Positions 9,106 to 18,508 of a DNA stretch of 64,000 nucleotides are shown here, piece by piece. Below the pieces are notes generated by a model. It saw only the letters and a program-made list of their open reading frames with translations, was not told the DNA's origin and searched no databases. Position numbers and translations under genes: made by a program. Origin of the DNA: Pseudoclavibacter sp. RFBB5 (lineage in GTDB: Bacteria > Actinomycetota > Actinomycetes > Actinomycetales > Microbacteriaceae); contig NZ_PSTZ01000003.1 of NCBI RefSeq assembly GCF_002931555.1, positions 231,736 to 295,735 of the forward strand. The letters run 5' to 3'. Position 1 is the first letter of the stretch. Each line of letters starts with the position of its first letter.

Positions 9106-10059
9106 TTAGCTGACGGAGCGCACCGTGGAGCGGATCTCCTCGGCGGACGCGAGGAACTTCTCGAGCTCGCTCGGCGACATGGGGGTGTCGAGGATGCGCT
9201 CGACGCCGTTGGCGCCCACGATCACGGGGGTCGAGATGGCGACGTCGTCGATGCCCCACTGCCCCTGCAGCAGCGTGGAGACGGGCATGATGGCGTGCTC
9301 GTCGTTGACGATGGCCTCGGCGATGCGGGCGCCGGACAGGCCGATCGCGTAGTTCGTGGCGCCCTTGCCCTCGATGACCTTGTACGCGGCCGTCCGCACA
9401 TCGTGGGTGATGCTCTCGAGGGTGTCCTCGGTGAAGGGGCGTTCGCCGTCGCGCTCCCAGTCGAGGATGGGGATGGGGCCGATCGTGGCCTGCGACCACA
9501 GCGCGAACTCGCTGTCACCGTGCTCGCCGACGATGGTGGCGTGCACGCTCGTGGGCGCGAGACCGCCAGCGAGCTTCGCGATGATCCAGCGCAGGCGGGA
9601 GGTGTCGAGCACCGTTCCCGACGAGATGACCCGGCCGGGCGGCAGGCCGGAGATGCGCTGGGCGACGACCGTGAGCACGTCGCACGGGTTCGTGACGAGC
9701 ACGAACACGGCGTTGGGTGCGAGCTCCACGAGCTGCGGCATGAGCGACTCGAGGATGCCGACGTTCACGCCGACCAGGTCGAGGCGCGTCTGCCCGGGCT
9801 TCTGCTTGGCGCCCGCCGTGATGATGACGACGTCGGCTCCCGCGACGGTCGTGATGTCGCTGGAGCCGGTCATGACGCTCGAACCCGTGAACTGGGTGCC
9901 GTGCGCGAGGTCGAGCACCTCCGCTTCGACCTTCTTCGTGTCGATGTCGTAGAGGGTGATCTCGCGGGCGACGCCACGGATGAGGCACGCGTACGCAAGC
10001 GAGGTGCCGACGCTGCCAGCCCCCACGATCGCGACCTTCGACTGCTTCTGCACGGGCAT
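9106..10059 (-). CDS. ldh: L-lactate dehydrogenase
   Basis: A 317-residue NAD-dependent enzyme that interconverts pyruvate and L-lactate. It shows the Rossmann motif GAGSVG at residues 13-18, the substrate Arg in the [10 protein letters not shown] segment, NPCDVLT, and the catalytic His in GEHGDSE near residue 180. The ATG at 10059 is chosen because AAGGAAG lies just upstream; a longer frame to 10086 has no such site. The gene stands alone, divergent from the PutA-like gene. Confidence 0.95.
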   Translation of the reverse strand: MPVQKQSKVAIVGAGSVGTSLAYACLIRGVAREITLYDIDTKKVEAEVLDLAHGTQFTGSSVMTGSSDITTVAGADVVIITAGAKQKPGQTRLDLVGVNVGILESLMPQLVELAPNAVFVLVTNPCDVLTVVAQRISGLPPGRVISSGTVLDTSRLRWIIAKLAGGLAPTSVHATIVGEHGDSEFALWSQATIGPIPILDWERDGERPFTEDTLESITHDVRTAAYKVIEGKGATNYAIGLSGARIAEAIVNDEHAIMPVSTLLQGQWGIDDVAISTPVIVGANGVERILDTPMSPSELEKFLASAEEIRSTVRSVS

Positions 10060-10178
10060 GGTGCTTCCTTTCGGGAAGATCAGCAACCCTCTGATCGTAT
10101 GGGCGCTGGCCTGATCGCTGCGGCGTGTCGCGGCGCGGCTCGGGTTGCGCTGAAGGTGCGCTGGTTACGCTCGTTCGC

Positions 10179-13100
10179 ATGCGCATCCCGTCGGAATCAA
10201 GTGAAGGATCACGGCACGACGGCGCGACTCCTCCACCGAGCGGATCGGCTGGCGGTGCCAGTTCGAAGGATGGTGGCGGCGCGGTCGGCCGCGGTGGCAC
10301 CGACCGACGCGCGCGCGGACTCGAGGAGGTCGACGCCAGGCGGGTGCAGCGCGCAGATTTCGTGAAGCAGGTGCTCGCGAAGCGCGACGGTGGCGCGGAT
10401 GATGGCGACGCCACTCAGGATCCCGCCGATGCGACGGCTGACGGCTCTGCAGCCGATGGCCCTGCAGCCGGCGGCGATGGCTCAGCCGATGGCGCTGCCG
10501 CCCCTCATGCTGCAGCCACCGGCGCTTCGACTCCCGGCGAGCCAGTCACCAACGCCCACGCGGATGCGAACGCGGGCGACGTGGAGACGCCGGCAGACGG
10601 GGAGATGCCGGCAGACGGGGAGACGACCCGCGAACCCAGGGGAGCGGATGCGGTCGCGCAGCCCTCCTCGAATGAGACCGTCGCCGTCGACGACTCGATC
10701 GTGAGCGCGCTGCGTGCCGAGGGGCGAACCGCGACGGGCGATCGAGATGCTGGACGGGGTGCCGCACCGCGTCCAGACCAGACCGTCGCCGTCGACGACT
10801 CGATCGTCGCGGCGCTCCGGGCGGAAGGCCGCACGGCGACGGGGGACCGCGACACCGGTCATGCCGGCGTCGCAGCGCAGGGCCCGGCCACGGGCACCCA
10901 GCCCGGTCAGGCGACGGCTCGGCCGCCCGCCGACGCGGCCCCGCCGACCGCGGCCATGCCGGTCGTGACGCAGCTGCGGGACGTCCCCGTCTCCGAAGCG
11001 CTGCCGGCTGCGCTCGCCCTGCTCCGCGGCTGGCGCGAGCAGGTGGCCGACGCCGACGCGAAGCGGGCCGCCGCGGTCGAGGCCGCTTCGAGTACTCGAG
11101 CGAAGCGGCGAGCCGACACGACCTCCGAGCTCGACCGTGTGCTCAGCGGGCCGGACGGCGAGGTGTTCCTCCGCTCCCTCATCGACGAGGTCATCCGCCC
11201 GGACGACGCGATCGCGGCCGGCAACGGCCTCGGCGACCTCGCCCCGAAGCTCCCCGCGAGCCTCTCGACCGGCACGAAGCGCGTGTTCCAGCTCGGCGCC
11301 TTCGCCGGCCCCGGAGTCCCATGGCTCGCGGTGCCGCTCATGCGTCGGGCGACAGCGGCGTTCTTCGGAGAGGACACTGTACGGAACGCACCAGCCGACC
11401 TCTCGGCCGCCGTCGAACGAGCCGCGTCTCGAGGGGCCGTCTCCCGCATCCGCCTGCTCGGCGACGAGGTGCTCGGCGAGCGCGCCTCGAACGCGCGCCT
11501 CGAGACCTACACGCAGCTCCTCGCAGCCGGCCAGATTCGCGAGCTCGAACTTCGTGTCGTCGACATCGAAGCGCAGCCAGCCCTCTGGGACTTCGACGGA
11601 ACGCTCGAGCGCGTCGTGTTCAAGCTGTCCGCGCTCGGCCGGGCGGCTCTCACCGCGCCGACGCCTCCGCTGCTCATGCTGCGAGCTCAGTCGTCGACCG
11701 ATCTCGAGCTGACCGTGCAGGCGTTCATGCGCGCCTTCGAGCAGGAGGAGCTGCGCGGCCTGCACGTGGGCATCTCCCTGCCCGCCCAGTTCCCCGAGAC
11801 GCCCGGCCTGCTCCGCCGCATCGGCGGATGGGCGCACATGCGCCGCGAGGACCTCGGCTCCGACATCACGGTCGCCATCACGCGAGACGCGAACCACGAC
11901 CTCGAGCGCGCCGACGCCGTCATCAACGGCTGGCGCCTCGCAACCTACGCGTCGGACGCCGACGTCGACGCCAACTTCGCGCGCCTCCTCGACGAGGCGC
12001 TCGCGATCGACCACGTCGCAGCGTTCCGGGTCGAGGTCGAAGCGGATGCGCGCCGCGACGTGGCACTCGCCGCCGCGATCGCGAACGCTCGAGGGCTGCC
12101 GAAACCGGTGAGGGTCGTCGTTCCTCGCTCGGCAGACGACGCGACCCTCGCTCGCATCCGCTCGGCCGGTGTCGAACTCGTCGAGCGCACCCCCGTCGTC
12201 GACGGAACCACGCAGCGCCACGCGGCCAGCTACCTGCAGCACCGGGTCGACGTGCGGGCCAGGCAGCTCGGCGCGGAGCCGGCCGACGCAGCATCCGCGA
12301 CCGCCGCCGTCACGGCCGGTGCGGGTGCCGACGCCGTGCATCCCGATGACGAGCGACTCCTCAGCGCGACTGCCCGGATGCGGCAGATCGACTCAGGCCC
12401 GAACCGCGAACAGGACCGCGTGCTCGCCGACGACGCCGCCACCGTGACGGCGAGCATCCAGCTCGAGCTGTTCCCAGATGGCCTCTTCGAGGACGAGGAG
12501 CCCGCGGCCGAACGGCCGGCGCGCGTGAAGAAGCTGAAGCCGGCCTCGAAGCCCGTCATCGACGACGACGAAGAAGTCACCGAGAACCCTGCCGACACGG
12601 GCCCCAGCCCTCGCCTCACCGAAGTCGTGCTCGGGCTGAAGCGCGGCCGACTCCTGCGCAACACGTTCCGCAACTCGCCCGGCACCGACCCGTCGCTCGC
12701 CAGCAACCGCGACTGGCTCCTCTCCATCCAGCGTCGAGTGCCTCGCAGCGAGCTCGGCATCGACGAGGTCGAGCGGCACCTGCTGCACGAGCCTGGCGAC
12801 GTGGATGCGCTGCTCTCGCGCGCAGAGCGCGCAGCCGAACCCTGGGCCCGGAAGCCGGGCTGGGAGCGGGCAGCCGTGCTCGAGAAGGTGGCGAAGGCGC
12901 TCGAAGCGAACCGAGCGCGTCTCATCGAGGTGGCCGTCTCAGAGACGGGGACCCCACTCCCCGACGTCGATGCCGACGTGAGCCGCTGCATCGACCTCGC
13001 CAACTACTACGCGCACCTCGCCCGCCAGCTCGACCGCATGCAGGGCGCCGACTTCGAACCCGTCGCCGTCACCGTCGTCACGCCGTCCTGGGTGCCCGCC

Positions 13101-14771
13101 GTCGCAGGCAGCGCGGGGCACACGGCGCAGGCGCTCGCGGCCGGCAGCGCGGTTGTCCTGAAGCCATCGCCTCGCACGCGCCGCACGGCGGCCGTCTTCG
13201 CCGAGGTGCTGTGGGATGCGGACATCCCACGCGACCTCGTGCAGCTCGCGATCTGCGACGAGAGCCTCCTCTCGGACGAGCAGCTCGGACAGATGCTCAT
13301 CACCGACGACCGCGTGCAGCGGGTGCTGCTCAGCGGCAACTGGGAGACGGCGCGCTCGTTCCTGCGCTGGCGCCCCGACCTGCCGCTCATCGCGGCGACA
13401 AGCGGCAAGAACTCCATGATCATCACGCCGAGCGCCGACCTTGACCGGGCCGCCCTCGATGTCGCGCGCAGCGCGTTCCTCAGCGCGGGGCAGCGGCCCG
13501 GCCACGCCGGCACGGTCATCCTCGTCGGCTCCGTGGCCCGTTCGAAGCGCTTCCATGAGCAGCTCGCCGACGCCGTCGCGTCGCTGCGCATCGGCTACCC
13601 GAGCGACCCCGGCGCCGTCGTCGGGCCCCTCGTCTCCCCGCCCGACTCGCAGCTGCGCTTCGCGCTCACGTCCCTCGGCGAGGGCGAATCGTGGCTCGTC
13701 GAGCCGCGGCAGCTCGACGACACCGGCCGACTCTGGTCGCCCGGCATCCGCGTCGGCGTCAAGCCGGGCAGCTATCAGCACGTCACCGAGTTCTTCGGAC
13801 CCGTGCTGAGCGTCATGCACACGCACACCCTGGATGAGGCCATCCGCCTGCAGAACTCGACTCAGTACGGGCTGACGGCGGGCATCCACTCGCTCGACCG
13901 CACCGAGATCGCCGAATGGCTGCGCCGGGTCGAGGCCGGCAACCTGTACGTGAACCGCGACATCCTCGGCAACACGCCCCAGCGTCAGCCGTTCGGCGGC
14001 TGGCTCCGCTCCATGGTCGGCACGGCCACCAAGTTCGGGGGCCCCAACTCGCTGCTCTCCCTCGGCGCGTGGCGCCCGAACCACGGCGAGCAGTCCCAGA
14101 CCCTCCACCTGCGCGGCATCGATGAGCAGGCGACGGCGCTCATCGAGTCGGCGGCCCCGTTCATGGACTACGAGACCTTCGACCGCCTCCGCCGCGCCTC
14201 CCTCAGCGACCAGATCGCGTTCAACGAGGAGTTCGGCGAGGTCTCCGACGTCTCGAACCTGAAGTTCGAGCGCAACCTCATGCGATACATCCCGGCGCGC
14301 GCCACGGTCCGCGCGGCCGAGGACGCGACGCTCGCCGACCTCATCCGCGTCATCGTCGCCGCCCGCATCGTGCGCTCGAAGCCCGTCATCACGTCGGGCA
14401 TCGAGGTGCCGGATGCGGTGCTCGCAGAGTTGCACGCGCAGGGCCTGACCGTGCAGCGCGAGACCGACGCCGAGTTCGCCGAGCGCGCCCGCACCGGTGG
14501 CATCGAGACGCTGCGCGTGCGCCTCATCGGCGGCAGGCGGCGAGAGTTCTGCGACGCCCTCCAAGGCGACCCGGACATCTCCATCTGGTCGGACGCGGTC
14601 ACGCCCGCCGGCCGCATCGAGGCGCTCCCGTTCCTCCGCGAGCAGGCGATCTCCATCACCGCGCACCGGAACGGGCACCCCGACGCGCGCATGCAGCAGC
14701 TGTTCCCCTACGAGCAGACCATCGACCCGGACGCGCCCATCACGCAGGGCCCCATCAAGTCCCGCGGGTAG
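10179..14771 (+). CDS. PutA-like two-domain protein with degenerate active sites
   Basis: A 1,530-residue protein built like the bifunctional proline dehydrogenase / glutamate-semialdehyde dehydrogenase of actinobacteria: a PRODH-like region at about 325-690 and an ALDH-like region at about 865-1300. TACGCT six bases before the ATG at 10179 marks a leaderless start. Residues 1 to about 250 are an extra Ala/Asp/Gly/Pro-rich region with two near-identical 26-residue repeats that begin TVAVDDSIV. The catalytic motifs are lost. Where ALDH has AETSGKN there is AATSGKN (Ala1073), and where it has the GQ-K/R-C nucleophile loop there is GQRPGHAG (Pro1107). The PRODH motifs RLVKGA, HNLFD, EML and YLxRRxxE are replaced. 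The frame is intact with normal codon use, so it looks maintained as a non-catalytic or changed-function protein. Confidence 0.85.
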   Translation: MRIPSESSEGSRHDGATPPPSGSAGGASSKDGGGAVGRGGTDRRARGLEEVDARRVQRADFVKQVLAKRDGGADDGDATQDPADATADGSAADGPAAGGDGSADGAAAPHAAATGASTPGEPVTNAHADANAGDVETPADGEMPADGETTREPRGADAVAQPSSNETVAVDDSIVSALRAEGRTATGDRDAGRGAAPRPDQTVAVDDSIVAALRAEGRTATGDRDTGHAGVAAQGPATGTQPGQATARPPADAAPPTAAMPVVTQLRDVPVSEALPAALALLRGWREQVADADAKRAAAVEAASSTRAKRRADTTSELDRVLSGPDGEVFLRSLIDEVIRPDDAIAAGNGLGDLAPKLPASLSTGTKRVFQLGAFAGPGVPWLAVPLMRRATAAFFGEDTVRNAPADLSAAVERAASRGAVSRIRLLGDEVLGERASNARLETYTQLLAAGQIRELELRVVDIEAQPALWDFDGTLERVVFKLSALGRAALTAPTPPLLMLRAQSSTDLELTVQAFMRAFEQEELRGLHVGISLPAQFPETPGLLRRIGGWAHMRREDLGSDITVAITRDANHDLERADAVINGWRLATYASDADVDANFARLLDEALAIDHVAAFRVEVEADARRDVALAAAIANARGLPKPVRVVVPRSADDATLARIRSAGVELVERTPVVDGTTQRHAASYLQHRVDVRARQLGAEPADAASATAAVTAGAGADAVHPDDERLLSATARMRQIDSGPNREQDRVLADDAATVTASIQLELFPDGLFEDEEPAAERPARVKKLKPASKPVIDDDEEVTENPADTGPSPRLTEVVLGLKRGRLLRNTFRNSPGTDPSLASNRDWLLSIQRRVPRSELGIDEVERHLLHEPGDVDALLSRAERAAEPWARKPGWERAAVLEKVAKALEANRARLIEVAVSETGTPLPDVDADVSRCIDLANYYAHLARQLDRMQGADFEPVAVTVVTPSWVPAVAGSAGHTAQALAAGSAVVLKPSPRTRRTAAVFAEVLWDADIPRDLVQLAICDESLLSDEQLGQMLITDDRVQRVLLSGNWETARSFLRWRPDLPLIAATSGKNSMIITPSADLDRAALDVARSAFLSAGQRPGHAGTVILVGSVARSKRFHEQLADAVASLRIGYPSDPGAVVGPLVSPPDSQLRFALTSLGEGESWLVEPRQLDDTGRLWSPGIRVGVKPGSYQHVTEFFGPVLSVMHTHTLDEAIRLQNSTQYGLTAGIHSLDRTEIAEWLRRVEAGNLYVNRDILGNTPQRQPFGGWLRSMVGTATKFGGPNSLLSLGAWRPNHGEQSQTLHLRGIDEQATALIESAAPFMDYETFDRLRRASLSDQIAFNEEFGEVSDVSNLKFERNLMRYIPARATVRAAEDATLADLIRVIVAARIVRSKPVITSGIEVPDAVLAELHAQGLTVQRETDAEFAERARTGGIETLRVRLIGGRRREFCDALQGDPDISIWSDAVTPAGRIEALPFLREQAISITAHRNGHPDARMQQLFPYEQTIDPDAPITQGPIKSRG

Positions 14772-14802
14772 TGCGCTCAGGTGTCCCGGCAGCGCTGTCC
14801 AA

Positions 14803-14866
14803 CATCAGTGCGATTTCGAGCTGAGATCGCGGTTGGAAGGTTTCAGTCGAGGATTTCGCACTGATG
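14803..14866. repeat. Inverted repeat downstream of the PutA-like gene (probable terminator)
   Basis: CATCAGTGCGA at 14803-14813 pairs exactly with 14856-14866, and the 42 bases between contain further partial complementarity, giving a long hairpin 30 bases after the stop codon. The remainder of the gap 14772-15180 holds no convincing gene: frames there lack ribosome sites and family resemblance. Confidence 0.6.
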
Positions 14867-15006
14867 CTGGTCAGGCGTGGGGCGGATGTCGCAGAAGCCG
14901 CGCCGAGGCAGCGCTTCGTGGGATGGGGGCACGCCGATCTGCTGGGATGTGCCGAGCGCGTCCATCCAAGGACCGTGCGGACTTCTTGCGAGCGTGATGG
15001 GTTTTT

Positions 15007-15079
15007 ACCCATCATCGGTCGGAGAAACCCCGCACGCGCATCCGTAGAACCCATCACAGTCGGAGAAACCCCGCACGCG
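15007..15079. repeat. Two-copy direct repeat, period 42
   Basis: A unit of about 31 bases starting with ACCCATCA and containing GTCGGAGAAACCCCGCACGCG occurs at 15007-15038 and again at 15049-15079. A small hairpin (TGATGGG with CCCATCA around TTTTTA) overlaps the first copy at 14995-15014. It lies about 100 bases upstream of the GlcD-type oxidase gene and could be a regulator binding region or only a duplicated terminator piece. Confidence 0.6.
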
Positions 15080-15180
15080 GCGGCAGACCGCGCGTGGGAG
15101 GGCCGCCACGACCTCGGTCATCAAAGGACTGAGCGAGCGGATACGGGTGTCCTCCGTGCCGGTCGCCTACGATCGAACGC

Positions 15181-16596
15181 ATGACTGTCGACGCCGACGG
15201 AACCCCCGACTCCCCGCGAACGCCTGACCCTGCGCGAGCCTTGGAGGCCCTGTCCCGCGAGCTGCCTGGCCGAGTGGTGACTGACCTGGCGGCGCTTGAG
15301 CTTCTGCGCGTCGACCGCTCCGGCGTGGTCGCGGCCGGAGTCCCGCTCGCGCTGGTCGAGGCGGAGTCGGTTGAGGATGTGCAGGCGGCGTGCCGCATCG
15401 CGAGCGAGCTCGGCGTCCCCATCGTCACGCGCGGAGCCGGCACGGGCCTCGCGGGAGGTGGGGCTGGCGGCGAGGGGGAGATCGTGCTCTCGACCCTGCG
15501 CATGAACCGGATCCTCGAGGTCTCGCCCGCCAACCAGCTTGCGGTCGTGCAGCCGGGCATCCTGAACGGCGCGCTCAACGAGCAGCTCGAGGGGCACGGC
15601 TTCTGGTGGGCGCCCGACCCGGCTTCCAAGCACATCTCGACGGTGGGCGGCAACATCGCGACGAACGCGGGTGGCCTGCTGTGCGCGAAGTACGGGGTGA
15701 CGCGGGAGGCCGTGCTCGGGCTCAAGGTCGTGCTCATCGACGGCTCGGTCATCGAGGTCGGCCACCGAACGGTCAAGGGCGTCACGGGCCTCGACCTGTG
15801 CGCGCTCATGGTCGGTTCGGAGGGCACGCTCGGCGTGATCGTCGAGTGCACGCTCAAGCTGCGTCCGCTCGTGCCCGGGGTCGTGCCGACGATCGGCGCG
15901 TACTTCACCGACGTGGGGAGCGCGGCCCGTGCATCCGCCGCCGTCACCGCGTCCGGCATCCAGCCGGCCATCATGGAGCTCATGGACAGGGGCGTGCTGG
16001 CCGCCGTCTCCGCCTACACGGGTGTCGATCTCGCCTCGCACGGTGACTCGTACCTGCTGATCCAGACCGACGGCGCGAACGCGGTCGCCGAGGCCGAGGG
16101 CATCGTCGAGGTGCTGCGAGCCAACGGCGGCACGGTCTCGATGACCACGGATGCGCAGTCGGCGCTGACGCTCGTGGATGTGCGGCGCCAGGCGTATGCG
16201 GCGAAGGAGGCGCTCGGGAAGGTGCTGGTCGAGGACGTGTCCGTGCCCCGCGACAAGCTGCCTGAGATGTTCGCGAAGATCGACGAGGTCGCGGCGCGCA
16301 CCGGCACGACGATCGTCACGGTCGCGCACGCCGGCGACGGCAACCTGCATCCGACGTTCATCTACGACCGGGCGGAGAGTGTCGTCCCGCAGGCGGTGTG
16401 GGATGCGGCCGACGAGCTCTTCACATACGCCATCTCGATCGGAGGCACGCTCACGGGGGAGCACGGGGTCGGCCTCCTCAAGCGCCAGTGGCTGGGTGAG
16501 GAGCTCGGCGAGCGCCAGTACGAGCTGCAGCGCGGGATCAAGCGCCTCTTCGACCCGCAGGGCCTCCTCAACCCGGGCAAGGTCTTCACCGAGTAG
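15181..16596 (+). CDS. FAD-binding oxidase, GlcD / D-lactate dehydrogenase type
   Basis: A 471-residue flavoprotein with the PCMH-type FAD-binding fold: VTRGAGTGLAGGG near residues 82-94 and STVGGNIATNAGG near 150-162 contact the flavin. The C-terminal cap has HAGDGNLHP near 380 and GEHGVGLLK near 427, with the His and Glu residues of the glycolate oxidase subunit D / D-lactate dehydrogenase group. It oxidises a 2-hydroxyacid and passes electrons on. No GlcE or GlcF gene is beside it. TACGAT six bases before the ATG suggests leaderless transcription. Confidence 0.92.
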   Translation: MTVDADGTPDSPRTPDPARALEALSRELPGRVVTDLAALELLRVDRSGVVAAGVPLALVEAESVEDVQAACRIASELGVPIVTRGAGTGLAGGGAGGEGEIVLSTLRMNRILEVSPANQLAVVQPGILNGALNEQLEGHGFWWAPDPASKHISTVGGNIATNAGGLLCAKYGVTREAVLGLKVVLIDGSVIEVGHRTVKGVTGLDLCALMVGSEGTLGVIVECTLKLRPLVPGVVPTIGAYFTDVGSAARASAAVTASGIQPAIMELMDRGVLAAVSAYTGVDLASHGDSYLLIQTDGANAVAEAEGIVEVLRANGGTVSMTTDAQSALTLVDVRRQAYAAKEALGKVLVEDVSVPRDKLPEMFAKIDEVAARTGTTIVTVAHAGDGNLHPTFIYDRAESVVPQAVWDAADELFTYAISIGGTLTGEHGVGLLKRQWLGEELGERQYELQRGIKRLFDPQGLLNPGKVFTE

Positions 16597-16717
16597 CCCG
16601 CGCCGCCGCTCGGTCGCGTTCCCAATTGACGGGAAATTTTGCGGGACCTCGGGCGTGCCGTCCAGGAGGATCGTCCGCGAAACAAGGGCGTCACATTCCG
16701 TCCACTAGTCTCGGGAC

Positions 16718-18508
16718 ATGGGTGACCTCTTCGACGGCTACAGCCAGGCTCTGACCAGGCAATCCCAAGCGGCGCTGTCGCCGCCATTCGACGAGATGTT
16801 CATGGGGGAGGCGCCCGAGGGCGAGCTGGATCCGCGGCGCACGTACCGAGATCTCTACGACGTCCTCTCGGGGATGACGCAGGAGCAGATCCGGCACCGC
16901 TCCGATTCGCTCGCCGACTCGTACCTCGCGCAGGGCGTCACGTTCGACTTCGCCGGCGAGGAGCGTCCGTTCCCGCTCGACGTGGTCCCCCGCGTCATCG
17001 AGCGCGCCGAGTGGCAGAAGACGGAAGCCGGCATCAAGCAGCGCGTGCGCGCGCTCGAGGCGTTCCTCGACGACGTGTACGGCGACCAGCGGGCCATCGC
17101 CGACGGCGTGATCCCGGCGAGCCTCATCGCCTCCTCGGTGCACTACCACCGCGTCGCGAAGGGCATCCGCACGGCGAACGGGGTGCGCATCCACGTCTCG
17201 GGCATCGACCTGATCCGGGATGAGCACGGCGAGATGCGCGTGCTGGAAGACAACGTGCGTGTCCCGTCGGGCGTCTCGTACGTCATCTCGAACCGCCGCG
17301 CCATGGCGCAGACGCTCCCGGAGCTCTTCTCCCGCATGCGCGTCCGCCCTGTCGGCGACTACCCGAACCGCCTGCTCGGCGCGCTGCGTGCATCCGCGCC
17401 GGACGGCATCGAGGACCCGACCGTGGTCGTCCTCACGCCCGGCGTCTACAACTCCGCGTACTTCGAGCACACGCTGCTCGCCCGCCTCATGGGCGTCGAG
17501 CTCGTCGAGGGCCGCGACCTGTTCTGCTCCGGCGGCCGCGTGTGGATGCGCACGACCGCCGGCCCCCAGCGCGTGGACGTCATCTACCGCCGTGTCGACG
17601 ACGACTACCTCGACCCGCTGCAGTTCCGCCGCGACTCGATGCTCGGCTCGCCCGGCCTCATGATGGCGGCGCGGCTCGGCAACGTGACGATCGCGAACGC
17701 GGTCGGCAACGGTGTCGCCGACGACAAGCTCGTCTACACGTACATGCCCGACCTCATCCGCTACTACCTGTCGGAGGAGGCGATCCTGCCGAACGTCGAC
17801 ACGTGGCGTCTGGAGGAGCCGGACGCGCTCGAGGAGGTGCTCGATCGCCTCGACGAGCTCGTCGTGAAACCGGTCGACGGCTCGGGCGGCAAGGGCCTCA
17901 TGATCGGCCCGAGCGCCAGCAAGCAGGAGCTCGACGAGATGCGCGTGCGCCTGCTCGCCGATCCGCGCGGCTGGATCGCGCAGCCCGTGGTGCAGCTCTC
18001 GACCATCCCGACGCTCGTGGAAGACGGGATGCGGCCGCGTCACGCCGACCTGCGCCCGTTCGCCATCAACGACGGCCACGACGTGTGGGTGCTGCCCGGC
18101 GGCCTCACCCGCGTCGCGCTGCCGGAGGGGCAGCTCGTCGTGAACTCGAGCCAGGGCGGCGGCTCCAAGGACACGTGGGTGGTCGGCGCCGAGCGCAGCT
18201 TCTCCAAGCCCCAGCCTCACGGCGTCGAGGAGCTGCTCGACGACCAGGCCGACATGTCGGAGACGCCGCACCCCGTGACGGGTGTGCTTCGCGTCATCCC
18301 GCACCGCCAGGACCACATGCCGCAGGACGCCCCCAAGCGCGGCGACCAGCAGCAGACGCAGCAGCAGACGCAGGGGCGGGCCTCCCAGGCTCAGTCGCAT
18401 TCGCACGCTCAGTCAGAGCAGATCCAGCAACAGCAGCAGGCGCGCTCGGAAGCGCCCGTCGCGGCTGGGCCTGCCGACACGAACCAGAAGGGAACGGACG
18501 CATGCTGA
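16718..18508 (+). CDS. Circularly permuted type 2 ATP-grasp protein
   Basis: A 596-residue protein of the circularly permuted ATP-grasp family. The N-terminal half has DDVYG and LEDNVRVPSGVSYV (about 180-193), and the later VVKPVDGSGGKG (about 385-396) is the nucleotide-binding glycine loop. The last 90 residues are a Gln-rich, low-complexity tail. The family is predicted to ligate amino acids or peptides using ATP. It overlaps the alpha-E gene by seven bases and is followed by a transglutaminase gene, the conserved trio of predicted peptide-modification clusters. TAGTCT six bases before the ATG fits a leaderless start. Confidence 0.92.
   Translation: MGDLFDGYSQALTRQSQAALSPPFDEMFMGEAPEGELDPRRTYRDLYDVLSGMTQEQIRHRSDSLADSYLAQGVTFDFAGEERPFPLDVVPRVIERAEWQKTEAGIKQRVRALEAFLDDVYGDQRAIADGVIPASLIASSVHYHRVAKGIRTANGVRIHVSGIDLIRDEHGEMRVLEDNVRVPSGVSYVISNRRAMAQTLPELFSRMRVRPVGDYPNRLLGALRASAPDGIEDPTVVVLTPGVYNSAYFEHTLLARLMGVELVEGRDLFCSGGRVWMRTTAGPQRVDVIYRRVDDDYLDPLQFRRDSMLGSPGLMMAARLGNVTIANAVGNGVADDKLVYTYMPDLIRYYLSEEAILPNVDTWRLEEPDALEEVLDRLDELVVKPVDGSGGKGLMIGPSASKQELDEMRVRLLADPRGWIAQPVVQLSTIPTLVEDGMRPRHADLRPFAINDGHDVWVLPGGLTRVALPEGQLVVNSSQGGGSKDTWVVGAERSFSKPQPHGVEELLDDQADMSETPHPVTGVLRVIPHRQDHMPQDAPKRGDQQQTQQQTQGRASQAQSHSHAQSEQIQQQQQARSEAPVAAGPADTNQKGTDAC

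Noticed and set aside
15007..15079. Two similar repeats with a spacer, as in a minimal CRISPR array
   Set aside because: Only two copies, a spacer of about ten bases and no cas genes in the window.
14864..15184. A 106-codon frame after the PutA-like gene as a real gene
   Set aside because: It runs through the direct repeats and into the promoter of the oxidase gene, has no ribosome site and no family likeness.
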